Shown here: positions 46,757-58,423 of the stretch, in pieces | How the letters are laid out: every line of letters begins with the position of its first letter | Position numbering within the stretch: the stretch's first letter is position 1 | Assembly: GCA_902806575.1 (NCBI GenBank) | Contig: CADCXD010000009.1 | Location: 2,976,001-3,040,000, forward strand | Source: Jackrogersella multiformis | Taxonomy: Eukaryota > Ascomycota > Sordariomycetes > Xylariales > Hypoxylaceae | Length of the DNA: 64,000 bases | Direction of reading: 5' to 3' | Program-made: the position numbers and the translations under genes | Notes under the pieces: generated by a model | Told to the model about the DNA's origin: nothing | The model's database searches: none | Seen by the model: the letters and a program-made list of their open reading frames with translations, nothing else

Positions 46757-47812
46757 ATGAAGCCAATTATGGGACAGCCCATGGCATATCCCATGGCATA
46801 TCCCATGGTATATCCCATGGTATATCCCGTGATGATGCCCCAACCCATGACGGCACACCTCGGCATGGCGCAACCGAGTACAGAGGTGCCTAATACTACA
46901 GTACCCTACAATCTCGATAATATAGGGATGATGAATGATGTTATGAATCGACCTATCAACCTAGGAAGCCTGGCAGTATCATGTTCTTTCAGGGCTATAC
47001 CCTTACGCCACCTCGGAATACAATTTCGGAAACTTTCGGAGTATGGCAATGTCGCCGAACAAGGCCCCGACAAGCTCGTGATTAATCTCAAACATCGGAA
47101 CCCGGAGATGTTGATGCTGGTGGTCAGGCAAGCATGGGTCACTGAGTACCAGGAGATGGGAGTCCCATGCCGTATGCGTTTTGGCCCACTGATCCAATAC
47201 CAGAGTGTCAAGGTGACTCTCGAGCGAGATACGAAGGAAGCCGCCAACAGCACGCGAGAACAACCACAACCACAACCACAACCATCTATGTCTCCCGAAG
47301 GTACTATACCTGGTAACACTGCGCCATCCACCGACGATACACTTACAGAGGACAAACCCCTACTCTATACCATCGAAGAAGTGGAAGAGGATGCAACACA
47401 GCATCCAGATCCCAAGTACGACTACTTCGGCGAATTGCAAGCTCAGTTCGCACAGCAGAGGATAACAATTCCCGGGGCATTTCAAGGATCTGGTCAAAAC
47501 TATCATCCTTATCAAGGCTACCCAGGCTACGGAGATATGCCGGTCCATCAGGAGTACCAAGGTTATCCAAGCTACGTAGGACACCAGGCTTACCGCGGCT
47601 CTCGAGGCAATCGAACACACCGAGATCGCGGTAGTGAGCGTAGTCGTAGTCGTAGTCGTGGTCGTGGTCGTGGTCGCGGTAGTGTGGGTAGCGCGTCCTC
47701 GGATACTGGTCCACCAGGCGGAAGCGAGCTGGGACCTAAGAGGTCCCTCAAGGATGCCACAGAGGATCAATCGACAGAGGACAGAGAAATCAAAAAGAGA
47801 CGACCCGACTGA
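46757..47812 (+). CDS. Repeat-rich Arg/Gly protein of unknown function
   Basis: Predicted 351-residue intronless protein from the first ATG of a frame open from 46703. It begins with four PMAYPMVYP-type tetrapeptide units coded by a 12-bp DNA repeat (46778-46825). A globular middle at about residues 70-165 contains INLGSLAVSCSFRAIPLRHLG, DKLVINLKHRNPEMLMLVVRQAW and RFGPLIQYQSVKVTLER. Then follow a Gln-Pro repeat, an acidic segment, a Tyr/Gly/Gln-rich stretch (YQGYPGYGD), an RS/RG run (coded by CGTAGT and CGTGGT units at 47637-47680) and a basic tail KKRRPD. The tail suggests a nuclear RNA-associated protein, but I recognise no family; that role is inference. Confidence 0.6.
   Translation: MKPIMGQPMAYPMAYPMVYPMVYPVMMPQPMTAHLGMAQPSTEVPNTTVPYNLDNIGMMNDVMNRPINLGSLAVSCSFRAIPLRHLGIQFRKLSEYGNVAEQGPDKLVINLKHRNPEMLMLVVRQAWVTEYQEMGVPCRMRFGPLIQYQSVKVTLERDTKEAANSTREQPQPQPQPSMSPEGTIPGNTAPSTDDTLTEDKPLLYTIEEVEEDATQHPDPKYDYFGELQAQFAQQRITIPGAFQGSGQNYHPYQGYPGYGDMPVHQEYQGYPSYVGHQAYRGSRGNRTHRDRGSERSRSRSRGRGRGRGSVGSASSDTGPPGGSELGPKRSLKDATEDQSTEDREIKKRRPD
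46778..46825. repeat. 12-bp tandem repeat (CCCATGGCATAT/CCCATGGTATAT) x4
   Basis: Four exact-length units: two of CCCATGGCATAT, then two of CCCATGGTATAT. They encode the Tyr-Pro-Met-Ala/Val repeat at the N-terminus of the 351-residue protein. Confidence 0.92.
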
Positions 47813-48560
47813 CGAAGCAACCTACCTAGGTAGGATGGAGGATAGAACAACCTTAGGGGTTTTATAGTCGGGGTATCATAGTCTATAGATAGGCTGATAT
47901 ATCTGTGGATTCGATTATCTCTAGACGCTACCATCTTTCGTGATGTGTTTAAGGATCCTCATCACTGATTACCTATAATGTGAAAAGACTAACCCAGGTG
48001 AATATAAAATGGAGTCAAATACCTACCTAGGAATCTACCTACCTACCTAGGTAGATATTCACGATATATACGTGTACCTAGGTACCTAGGTATATAGGGG
48101 TGAGTATCGTTAGGATTGAGAATCGTCAGCAGTTGTGGGCAGCTGCGTTTGTCTCTTACCAATTACGGTATTTATACATACCTTAGGTACCTAGAAGGTA
48201 CCTACCTAAGGTATTTAAACTCCTAGGCAGGGGTGGCATGGCGGACCTAGGCAAGTACCCCGCCCCCGCCGTAGCTACCCTTCCATCCATATAACGGGTT
48301 GGAACGGCTCAAACAGGACCAATAACCAGGTACCTACCTAGGTAGGTAGGTACGATAGGCTGGACCGGTACCTACATATAGGTAAATACATTCAATAAGT
48401 ACAGCGGTATATTCTTCGACTTCATCCTTAACCAATACAAACCCTCCCGTACCAACGACAGACGCGACATCAAATCCCTCGTAACTACCGAAACCGAAAC
48501 CGAACGCCCGAAAGTCGCATAACCAATTCAACCGATATCGAACATCTCTCCTCCAATCCA
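47813..48560. other. Intergenic region with palindromic repeats, QPRT promoter
   Basis: 748 bp; clusters of TACCTAGGTA units at 48020-48095, 48175-48215 and 48330-48352. No gene is seen. Confidence 0.55.
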
Positions 48561-49557
48561 ATGCATAAAGACCAGCCTATCCACCACGGCTCCTTGGAGC
48601 ACCTCCTACCGCCGAGCTGGAAGGCCCAGATCACAACCTGGCTCGCCGAAGACACGCCGTCATACGACTATGCCGGCTTTGTAGTTGGCGAGCATCCGCG
48701 TTCCGCTACCCTCTGGGGTAAGAGCGCCGGCATCATCGCCGGCATCCCTTTCTTTACCGAAATATTCAAGCAGTGTGGCTGTGAGGTTGAATGGCACGCC
48801 AAAGAGGGGAGCTATATCAACCGGCCCAAGGACGGCTCGGGGAAGACTAAGGTCGCCACCGTGACAGGTCCCGCACGCGGGTTGCTGTTGGGGGAAAGAG
48901 TCGGACTAAACTTGCTGGCACGGTGCTCGGGTATCGCCACCGTCAGCCGAGATATGCTGCTTAACCTGCGTAGCGCAGGATACCAGGGTATCCTCGCGGG
49001 CACACGCAAAACGACCCCGGGCTTTCGCATAGTAGAGAAGTACGGCATGCTCGTCGGGGGGGCGGACACGCATCGGATGGACCTCAGCTCCATGATCATG
49101 CTCAAGGACAACCACGTGTGGAGCCGCGGTAGCATCACGCAAGCCGTGAAGGCTGCTAAGATGGTCGGCGGATTCGCGCTCAAGGTTGAGGTCGAGGTTC
49201 AGAACGAAGAGGAGGCGGACGAGGCTATTGCCGCTGGCGCCGATATCGTCATGTTGGATAATTTCACCGGCGAGGGTGTCAAGATCGCGGCGCAGAGTCT
49301 GAGGGAGAAGTGGAAGGGCAAGCGTGAATTCCTGATCGAGGTTTCTGGTGGCCTGCGCGAGGACAATGTGTTTGATTACGCCAACAATGGTGAGCCCCTG
49401 TCGTGCAGTTGCTGCTTCCTCGACCCTTCTCTTTCCTTTTTGCTAATAGTGGTATATAGATATCGATATTATCTCTACGAGTTCGATCCATCAAGGAACA
49501 CCACACGTAGACTTCTCACTCAAGATCGATCAGGATAAAATCACCCAGGCGTCATGA
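48561..49557 (+). CDS. BNA6: Nicotinate-nucleotide pyrophosphorylase (quinolinate phosphoribosyltransferase)
   Basis: Predicted 308-residue enzyme that makes nicotinate mononucleotide from quinolinate and PRPP in de novo NAD synthesis. Exons 48561-49389 and 49460-49557 join in phase; the last exon supplies DIDIISTSSIHQGTPHVDFSLKI. Motifs include TGPARGLLLGERVGLNLLARCSGIAT, GTRKTTPGFR (active-site Arg/Lys), GGADTHRMDLSSMIMLKDNH, KVEVEVQNEEEADEAI, DIVMLDNF and IEVSGG. Length and motif order match the family. Without the splice the frame runs into an unrelated tail. The start is the first ATG (MHKDQPIHHGSLEHLLPPSW), with no organelle signal. Confidence 0.96.
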
Positions 49558-52148
49558 TTCCGAGTGGAGCCTATATTCTCTGTACATTAATTATGAAGGG
49601 TATGTAGCCTACAATGGACGTGCGATGCTGATATTCTAGACTCGTGATGCTATGTTCTAGGTTTTGGGTTGAACTCGTATTAAACACAAGTTAATCAGAC
49701 ACCGAGTAGGTAGAATTCACGAATGATGGTCGTATTCGGGAGTGTGGTCAGGCGAGTGAAGTATTTGCATAGGTACCTAGGTACTTACGCATAATGTCAT
49801 TGCCACAAAGTCTGGCTATTATGAAGGATGGCTCATGGTTTATTTCATCGTACATAAATTACTAGGCAACCATGGCTCCTCGAAACATATATTGGAGCAG
49901 TAGAATGACACTACATAGGCATGTAAAGACTCGGCCGAACCAACCGCCTATTCTTGAAAGGTCTAGGAGTGGGTTAATCAAGCCAGCCGACTAGAACCAC
50001 ACCGGTCAACGTTATATACTACTAAGCTCGTTACTTTTCACATCCGATTGTAAGACTTGGAAAATTCGGGATCCCGTTCGCCCTTCGGAGAAAAGCCAGA
50101 TATCCGGTATTGTATGTTTTCTTTTTGATATCTCACGACTACCTAAGTACCTACCTAGGTATACATACCAATTTATATCTGTGAACCTTGAAATTATTTC
50201 CAAGGTTTCTTTTATCTTTGGTTATGCTGTCTTGCCACACAGGTAGTAGTTAGGGGTGGGAAAAGGGAGGCTAGAATCAAGAATGGGGGTATGGCATTGT
50301 TGCGGAGGAATGTCTCCTTTTTAACCCGTGCCTCGGAATAACCTCTGTTGTGTTGGGGATATACTAATTCAGGCAAGTTGGCTAATTCTCGGTATAGGGT
50401 TACTCATGTAGGGCTAATATGCACTCTTCACCGTGATTTAGACTTGCTCTGCCGCAAGGCGTCCAGGGGGCGGCTTAGACGTTCCGACAGCTCTAAGTTC
50501 TTGGTCCGGAATTCCAATTCTGTCACTTTCACTACTGCAACGAGAACCGAACTAACAGATACATACATGATGACATACATTTACATAAAAAGCAATATCG
50601 CGGTTTGCCACCCGTTGTACCTCAAAAGGGGCTCTCGACCGCGTTGTTATCTGCAGTACTTACCAACTACTTAGGTACGTTGCCGTGTATTGGCGTAACA
50701 ACTTCGTGAAAGCAGCGGACAGCTGTAAAGTGGGATATAACACGTTTCCCTAGGTCACCGGATGTGAATGAGACAAGTACCCTACCGTGAAACCTACAGG
50801 ATTTGTACGCGAAGTACGTCGATGATTTAGGAAAACAAACATCTCTTATATGGATTTGGCAAGCAAGCCGATTGGTCCCCCTATGACCTCTCACAGTCCA
50901 AGCTGTTATACCTACTCGTGTATCACGTTGTGTCGTCCATTCATTCGTTCGCTTGGGGAATCACAAGAAGGTTTTGTGCATCCTTGATACCAGGCTGAGG
51001 AGGCCTCGGGATATCCTCATTTCCCAAATGCCGCATTGCCTGCCGAGAACGAAGCAGTTCAAATGTTTCCACCCCCGGTTGTGCATGCTTTTCCAGTCTT
51101 GTCACCTATCAGGTCTGGCTCATCTCTTGACCTCGAGTTGTTGCTGACTACACACGTATTAAGACATTAGCAATCCCGACTGAGGATTGGTAGAAGAGCT
51201 GTGGCAAAAGGGGCAGTGCTACTTGTAAAGGACTGCTTTAATCCCGAGACACGTATATGAATTTACTATAAGAGGTGTATCGCGATTGGGCTGGCGGGTT
51301 GTTCGCGGAGATTTTATGGCGAACGGATAGCATGCAGGACAGGAAAGCAAATCAGCGGCCCGACCCACGATTCACGGAATCGGGACGCATAAAACTCGGG
51401 GTTAGCCATCCAGTGTGGCAATTCACGCGCTGCTGGTGACTGTGGGAATTTCTATGTAGATATGTATTTACGTATGTACATGATGAGAATCCTGCAGTGA
51501 GACATGACCTAAAAATCGAATAGGTAGGCAACTATCCCCCCTGGTGTACACAAGCTGTGGCCAAGAGGGTCTCCCTAACAGTAAACTTGGATTCCATGTA
51601 GACAGCTCGAGCCATCATTTCTCCGCTATGGCCTCGGAGGGCTGGTCCTTAGGTATCATTCGAACTAGCGGTTCTTGCTACCTATGTAGGTCTGATTGCC
51701 CACTCTTCTTACTAAGCAATGGCATTGATAATATGATCTGTAGAATGTGATGGCTTTCTACTCATTGTTGAAATGTAGTATGTTGTTGCCGGCCCGAAAA
51801 TTCCCAGAATAGGGCTAAGCTTCCTAGCATTAGGGGGTCAAAGCAGATATCCGCGGTGGGCAGTAAAAGTCCAAGTCCAGTCCCTGTTTGGTTACAGCCT
51901 GGCTTGGTTAATCAAGCACAAGCACCATCGAAACCTAACTCCCTGATGACCTTTCTCAATTTATTTTTCGTCGGGAGGTGCATTTAACAGGAATTGCCCC
52001 CGTACCTAGTTAATCATGTTTTAAGACGAGTATTGCCCTGGGGATGTTCAACCGCCTCACGCAATTTCTTTGCGAGGTTTTCTCGCGGTGGTGAAAACAC
52101 TAATGCATATCAGTAAGAGAGCCAACTAGAAACCTTTGGAGGATTCTC
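49558..52148. other. 2.6-kb gene desert
   Basis: No gene is supported. Open frames are short and without family features on either strand. TACCTAGGTA-type motifs are few (49770-49785, 50140-50160). Confidence 0.5.
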
Positions 52149-53207
52149 TTACGCTGTGATGTACGGTCTTATATTTGCTGCCCGAACCTCCTGCCAAAAT
52201 GAGGGCACTATGGCCTCGAACTGCTCTTTACTCCAACCGCAGCTTTTGAATAACAAGCCGCAATGGTTATCCAATACTTTTGACTAGTTAGAAATGCCTG
52301 TGTATATAGGATGTCTTGGACATTTCGACCTTATCGATTTCGACTCCTTGGTGCTTAGGGAACAATGTAGAAACTGGTGTGGATAAATTTGAGACATACC
52401 ATAGTGTTCGGTTGTAATCGAGTTCATCAGAGCCTGCCGAGCCTTCAACTTCTCGTCCTGGGCCCAACTCCCCGCTGGGAGTATCTCGCTGCGCTGGACT
52501 ATCTTTTCGAAATCGGCTTCGACTAACCAGTCGGGGACATGGGGTGACGGGTTGAATTCCATGCCAACCTTGTCACCCAAATCTCGAAATATCTTCAGAA
52601 ACTCGGGACATAGATCGGCCTCGGCGAACTTGCCGTCGAAGTCTAGAATATTAAGGGCGATCTCTGTCATCTCGAAGAGCCCGCCAGGTTTAAGCTTGTT
52701 GTAAGCTTGACGAAGCAGTGCCGGCCAATCTCGCACTCCGCCCGCTATGCTCCGCGCGTGGATGAAGTCGATAGAGTTGTCCGGGAACCTCCACGGGTTC
52801 TCCACGTCGTCAATCTCGAACTTGACATTCGGCGGAACTCCTTTTCTCCTCTGGATCGGATACACATCTATGCCGGTGATCTGGGTTTGAGGGTAGCGGG
52901 CTGCCATCTCGATAGCCCAGACGCCGGTTCCGGTACCCAAGTCTACTATATGAGCAGTATCCAGTGGCAGCCGGGTGTTGGTGAGGGCGCCATCTAGGCA
53001 GTGTCGATATAGCCTATGCTGGACTTCCAGCCTGTTCCGTTCGGGTTCGTCGAAAGGCAAGAAGATTTTACCAGAGATGTGATAATGGTGACCAAAAGCT
53101 TCGATGAAAGGCATGTTTTCTAGCCTCGGGTCCACAGCATCGGTATCCGAGTTAGATTCGCTGTTCTCCCCTGTAATTTGTTCGGCCTGGTTTTGGTTTT
53201 TCGTCAT
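52149..53207 (-). CDS. LaeA/UMTA-like class I SAM-dependent methyltransferase
   Basis: Predicted 311-residue Rossmann-fold methyltransferase. Exon 1 (52400-53207) has an acidic N-terminus, EAFGHHYHIS..IFLPFDEPERNRLEVQHRLYRHCL, and SAM motif I VDLGTGTGVWAIEMA near residue 88. It also has ITGIDVYPIQ, VKFEIDDVENPWRFPDNSIDFIHARSIAGGVRDW and LLRQAYNKLKPGGLFEMTE. An intron (52277-52399, GTATGT donor) leads to exon 2 (52149-52276), which restores the family end: CGLLFKSCGWSKEQFEAIVPSFWQEVRAANIRPYITA. The acceptor is CAAAAG, unusual, but is the only one that keeps phase and avoids stops. Without splicing the protein would end in an unrelated tail at 52284. Such proteins often belong to secondary-metabolite loci, but no synthase is near. 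Confidence 0.85.
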
Positions 53208-56099
53208 TTAGGAAACGGGTAGCCAAGCCTCAGTACTAGTTTCAAACTCACCTCTCGTCGATCGTCGTTTTCCATCCCCTCTTTTCTTGATGAACGACTC
53301 ATGCGTAATAATAAAATAAATCAACTTCTTTTTTTCTTTGTCGAACTGGATATAGAGTAAATGTTTCTTTCTTTTTACTCGACACGCTTGAATTATATCT
53401 TCCACCCGTGGTTTAAAGCGAGTCTGCTGTGTTGATGTCTCATCGCCCGTGTGCGCGCTGGCTTTGTATTCTTCTTCTATCTGCTGTCCAAGGTGGTGTA
53501 AAAAAAAATACCAGAGGATCCACCGCACCTACGACTCTCTCCTGCGTTGGGGTTCCAGCACAGCCGGGCCACCATTCAAAAACATCGCTCGTCAGCGTTT
53601 GTATTGGGTAGCATATCAAACTGGACGTCCAGTGAGCGATGCCGGTATTACATCTTTCGGGCCATTGAGCCAACGCTGCCGCCGCCGGTCCTCGGCAAGT
53701 CCTGATTTTGCACACCCCGAGAGATGTCTTGGAAGCCGATCCATGTCGGCTAAGAAAGTCGAACTCGGGTGGTCAGATCTTTGGCTACATTTTGGGCGAC
53801 CCCCAATCTTTCTCTCTCTCCCTCTCCCACCGCATCAAAAGCCGCAACGGACAGAACCCGAACACGTTGTCGTAAGGGAATCCCGGAACGTACATGCACA
53901 AATTTACTACTTATGTACGTAGGCAGCTGATGGACCCCAGGCTAACGACAAGAGGTGCAACGAATACTGCGTTCAGAGTTGCATTGGCACCGCGTGCTTT
54001 GCAGTAGAGAGCCACTCTGGGGAAAAGGACGGTATGTGGATAGACTAGAACGGTCCGATTCCTACTGGCTGCAGAGCGGGACCACGCCGCGTCAAAACGC
54101 ATCCTGCAATACTGACAGTTCGGCCCCCCTAGCTATCCGCGTGGATGATGATGTAGTTACGAGAATCCTTTTCCCGTGTGCAACAGACCACCAGATGGCA
54201 TAGAATGTTGTACAATAGGGGCTATCTAACTCGCCCAGCGGACATGGCCGCCCTTTTTGCGTTGCAACCATAAGGTGGGATTTCTCATCTTCTAGACTTT
54301 TTTGAGTCTCAAGGACGCATGTGGTGGCTTTATGCCCTTGTCCCTGCATGACCAAGGGCCAGTAGGCGTTGTTGGCTAGGTGGCTTACCATGGCCAAACT
54401 AACCCCCCTTAATGCAACTCTATGATGTTCATAGTGTGGATGATGGTGGCGGCTAGTAACCTCTATTATTGACTCGCCAAACACACTGATCCTAGTGTTA
54501 ATCAGCTTGCTTTAGTTAGGTGCGTTCGCAAAAGGGTTTTGGTTTTTAATCATACCAACCTAAGTATACTAGAGGTATACAGACTACCTCGGTAGTCGAT
54601 AATGATGGCTCCTGACATGCCTTACACGTGTACATCTAGTTGCGAGAGGCATATGCTAGGTACATTGTATTTTACAATAATCCATAGATGTCCATTTACT
54701 ATCTATCCACCTAAGTCAAGTCTTAAATATATTTGATATGACAAAATATTAATTTACATAACATTACATGAGAATAAAAGGAACCTATACTTAGTATATC
54801 ATCGTAACCCTTCGACCACGTGAGTTATATTAACGCCTTTCGTATCTTCGGGTGTAAATATACCTAGGTATACATATGTACCTTCTACCTGGTACTATTG
54901 ATAAGCTAATTCCGATGATTTAGGGCTGACTTTAGTCTCGTGCTCTAGGTTTAGTCGAGGTGGAGGTGGAGGTGGAGGGCTGAGTTTTACATACTTACAC
55001 GTACATACGGCGCATTAATAATATCGAGGCTGTGATATACTTAACCTAGTGCAGAAGAGGATCTCGCCAACATAACTTTAGTCTTAAGCAACCTTGGCCC
55101 CCCTAAACAACAATTTCACAAGATGCCTAGGGGTACCTAAGTAGGTAGCTACGCTGTTAACGATCACCGAGGATCTCAGATTAGTTGCGGGAAGAGATAT
55201 AGTGTAGCCGCATCCGCGCCTATAGTATAAGCTCCAGTTCATCTTCTCATCTCTAATTACATATACGATATCGTGGACTTACTGCGCCCCTGATCGATGT
55301 ACTAGAACTAAGAAAGAAAGCAGAGGAATACGCTATGCGCCAACAGCTTGTCATACTAGGCGATAAGTAGAAAAGAGACATCAACAAGAGCCGGCATCGT
55401 CGGCCGAGAACAGTTATAAGACCCGCGAGTATCATAGAGGAACCCCCCACCTCCTCGCACTTAGCTGCAGGTATTTCCCTGGAAGATGAACACACCTGCA
55501 GATCCTGGCATGATGTTGTGATCACCAAGCATAGGTGTGTTAGTGATGATAACATATCCGTCACTCCTTTTTCTCCTCTCCTCTCCTTCAAGCCTGTTCT
55601 CCTCTTGTTGCTTGTCTGAGCGATTTTAAATTCCTTGGAATATTCGATCCTCCCCTTTTTGAGGTCTGAGCGCATCACGCGACGATTAAAACATTTAACA
55701 ATCCGTATATTACATAATATAGGGGGAGAAGAATAAGAGAAAAAAAGGAAAAGAGGCGAGGAGCAGGGTCTGCTCGAGGACTCGAGGACCTTGCTGCATT
55801 TGCTGCTACTATGTAAGCCAAGGTCGCAGATTGGCTGAAAAATGCGATTCGTACCAAGTTCAACTACTTGTCGGTACAGATATCGTCATTCTACCCGCTT
55901 CTCTACAATTTAATAATGCGTATCTTATAGCGTAGCATACATATGTATATATCTTACGCTACCTAGGTATATGTAGGTAGGTACGTATCTCTTTATTATC
56001 TAATCTATATTGCATATATACGCATGATCTATATCCAATAGCGACAGGTTCGAATCCATATTTTACCTAGGAAATACATAGTGGACGCGACGGGGCGTT
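53208..56099. other. 2.9-kb region without a supported gene
   Basis: Includes the methyltransferase promoter. Open frames at 53440-53922, 54092-54484 (-) and 55253-55678 (-) show no recognisable domain. 54540-54830 is AT-rich; a GTGGAG repeat is at 54955-54980. A short plus-strand coding-like run is at about 55290-55370 (LELRKKAEEYAMRQQLVILGDK) and is unproved. Confidence 0.5.
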
Positions 56100-58423
56100 T
56101 TAGTCGATCACCTTCATGAACTGATTGGCCATGAAGACTGGACTCTTCTGTACTACGTCCCGCTTCTTCGGCGGGGCCAAAGTTCCGATCTTCTTCGGGA
56201 TCGTGAATCTCGGCTTGCCGAAAGGTGCCGGCCCGGAGGCGGCTCTCTTTGCCGCGGTTGCGTTCGCTGGGCTTTCGATAGCGCCATATGCGCATTTGCC
56301 CCCCTTAAAGGCCGCCGTGGCGGCCGCTTTCCACAGCTCTGTGATGTCTGTGACCATGGGCGCGGTCCACCAGAGCCGACAGTCGGACTCCTCGACGACA
56401 AACTGCGCTGGGATGCCATCCTCGAGGTTGCCGGAGAGGATCTGATCCTTCACGTTTAAGCTAGCAGCCGTGCTCCGCTCTATAACGTATGTCGTGTATT
56501 TGTTCAGCGTCTCCTCGATGGCAGTGTCGTTGTTGAAGCGTTTCGCTGTCAAGGCTTGCGAGTAGACGTCGTCGAAGCCGTAGCTCTGCGACCCCTTCAC
56601 GCCGCCGACTCCCTGGATGCGACCCTCCTTGGTCGGTCGTCCACCCATGGCGATGCTCTTCACGCCCGCGTTGGACCTCAAGAACTCGGAAAACAGTGTG
56701 CACGTCGACGCGCAATATCCGTCGAGCAGCAGCACTACATTTTCGGGACCACCAAACGGACGCGTGAAATTCTGGCGGCTGCGATAGCCCGTGATGTCGG
56801 TGCCAAACCCGTACGTGCTATTGCTCGTGCTCAGCGGGTCGTTAAAGTTCCACTGCATGAGGTTTGTGTAGGTGTCACCGCCGAACTCGTGTGGTGCAAA
56901 CTTATCCTCGTATGAGGTGAAGTTCCCATTCGTGATGTTGAGGTCGTACCGCCAGTTGAAGATCGACTCGTACGAATTGATGATATTGGATGAAGCGGTG
57001 TTCGGGTCGAAGTCCGCAGAGATTTCGGAGAATACCTTGGAAACAGCCTCGAAGCCAGGGTGTTGCCGCCATCGTCCTAAGCCCTCCTGGACTATGTCCG
57101 GGAAAAGTTGGCGGAAACCGTCGTACCCGAGGAAGATGTAACCTCCACCGTTGGCTTGCACGTCGACGACAAGCTTCTTCTTGCCAGCCTCCACGGCAGC
57201 TGCGTAGAAGTCCTGAGCGACACTCTGAAATTCGACCGGGTCGCTGGGCGAGAAAGAAAGCATCACGAGGACAGCTACCTCTTCGAAGCCGGGTTGGTCG
57301 ATGAAATAGCCGGAGATCGAGGAGTCGCTAGAAACGATGACCGGGTCGGGGTATCCTACAACCGCGGCTGCAGCTGAAGGAGTTGCTGTCGCCGTCGCTG
57401 ACGATGTTGTAGTCGTCGAAGCAGCCAGAGCATTGGCGGCTGCACCAGAGCAGAATCTTTTGAAGAAGGTCGGCCCATCGACAACAGTACGCCAGGAACC
57501 CTTCAACCTCGCTACATTCGGTAGGTCTAGCACTGTCCCGTTCTCGAACGTGAGCGAAGTAGCATGGCCAGGATATATATATCTAGCATATTGTCAGCTC
57601 TCTAGGCACTCTCGAAGTCGAATCTGGCTTCATTGCTAAGACTGTACCTTACGCGGCCTCCTGATTGGAAATATCCTTGGTTCTTGTTCTCGGCCACGAA
57701 CGCCTTCTCAAAGAACATTGAGTTGTAGGCGGCATCGGCGTCCTGGTTTCCAGCCGCCTGGTAGATCCAATCCCCGACGAAAGTGGCTGCGTCGACCCCG
57801 TTGATGAGCTTCACGGCTGATGCCGTCTCCACTCCAGAGACAACGTCGTCGTATATCTTAATTACCGGCGCGGAACCGTCGGGGCCCTCTTCACTGATGG
57901 ATACCAAGGCGAAGGGCCGCTGCCACTCCACGGCAGCCGACAAGGCGTCCGGGTACACTACGAAATGACCGTCGTGCGCCGGCCCGAAGAGCTTCTTGTA
58001 CAGATCGGCCTGCCACGCGTATTCGCTGAGGTACTTGTCTGCTGTGATGTCGGCCTTCACCTCGGCTATCGTCGCCCACAGGTCTGTAGGGGGGTAGAAA
58101 TAGTCGGCTGGCGGGTTCTTCTTGAAGGCAGTGTCGGATTGCCACTCGACGTATGGCTCAAGCTCGTTGATGAACTTAAGAGCTCCATCCTTATCGATCG
58201 GGACCGAGTTGAGACATTCGTAGGCGATTGAGGCTTCGACGGTTGGAGTAGCCGTGGCGCTGATCTGGGCGGCCCATGTGGCGCTTACAATTGCACACGG
58301 TTCCGTATTAGTTACTGCCGGAGTCGCTATCGTCGTGCTCGTCGTATTAGTATCTCTACAATGCAACTTGGAACCACTTGCTAGAGAAGCAAGCGCCGAT
58401 GCGCTAACGACTGAGGACTTCAT
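56100..58423 (-). CDS. Peptidase S41 family protein, probably secreted
   Basis: Predicted 752-residue fungal S41 (C-terminal processing/CPAF-like) serine peptidase. Exons 57648-58423 and 56100-57582 join across a 65-nt GTACAG..CTAG intron to read SGGRVRYIYPGHATSLTFENGTV. The N-terminus MKSSVVSASALASLASG could be a weak signal peptide, followed by a Thr/Ala-rich, Cys-containing prodomain. The middle has FGPAHDGHFVVYPD. The catalytic domain has VVDVQANGGGYIFLGYD and the Ser motif LLLDGYCASTCTLFSEF; AMGGRPTKEGRIQGVGGVKG follows. The tail ends KKRDVVQKSPVFMANQFMKVID. Fungal relatives include the UstP type in ribosomal-peptide clusters, but no precursor or UstYa-like gene is visible here, so a general secreted role is as likely. 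Confidence 0.88.

Noticed and set aside
49475..49490. GTTCGATCC as a tRNA B box
   Set aside because: It lies inside the last coding exon of the quinolinate phosphoribosyltransferase gene.
54092..54484. 130-codon minus-strand frame
   Set aside because: Composition is not protein-like (His/Thr/Arg scatter), with no motif and no supporting exons.
56048..56060. B-box-like GGTTCGAATCC as a possible tRNA
   Set aside because: No T-stem, acceptor pairing or A box could be found around it.
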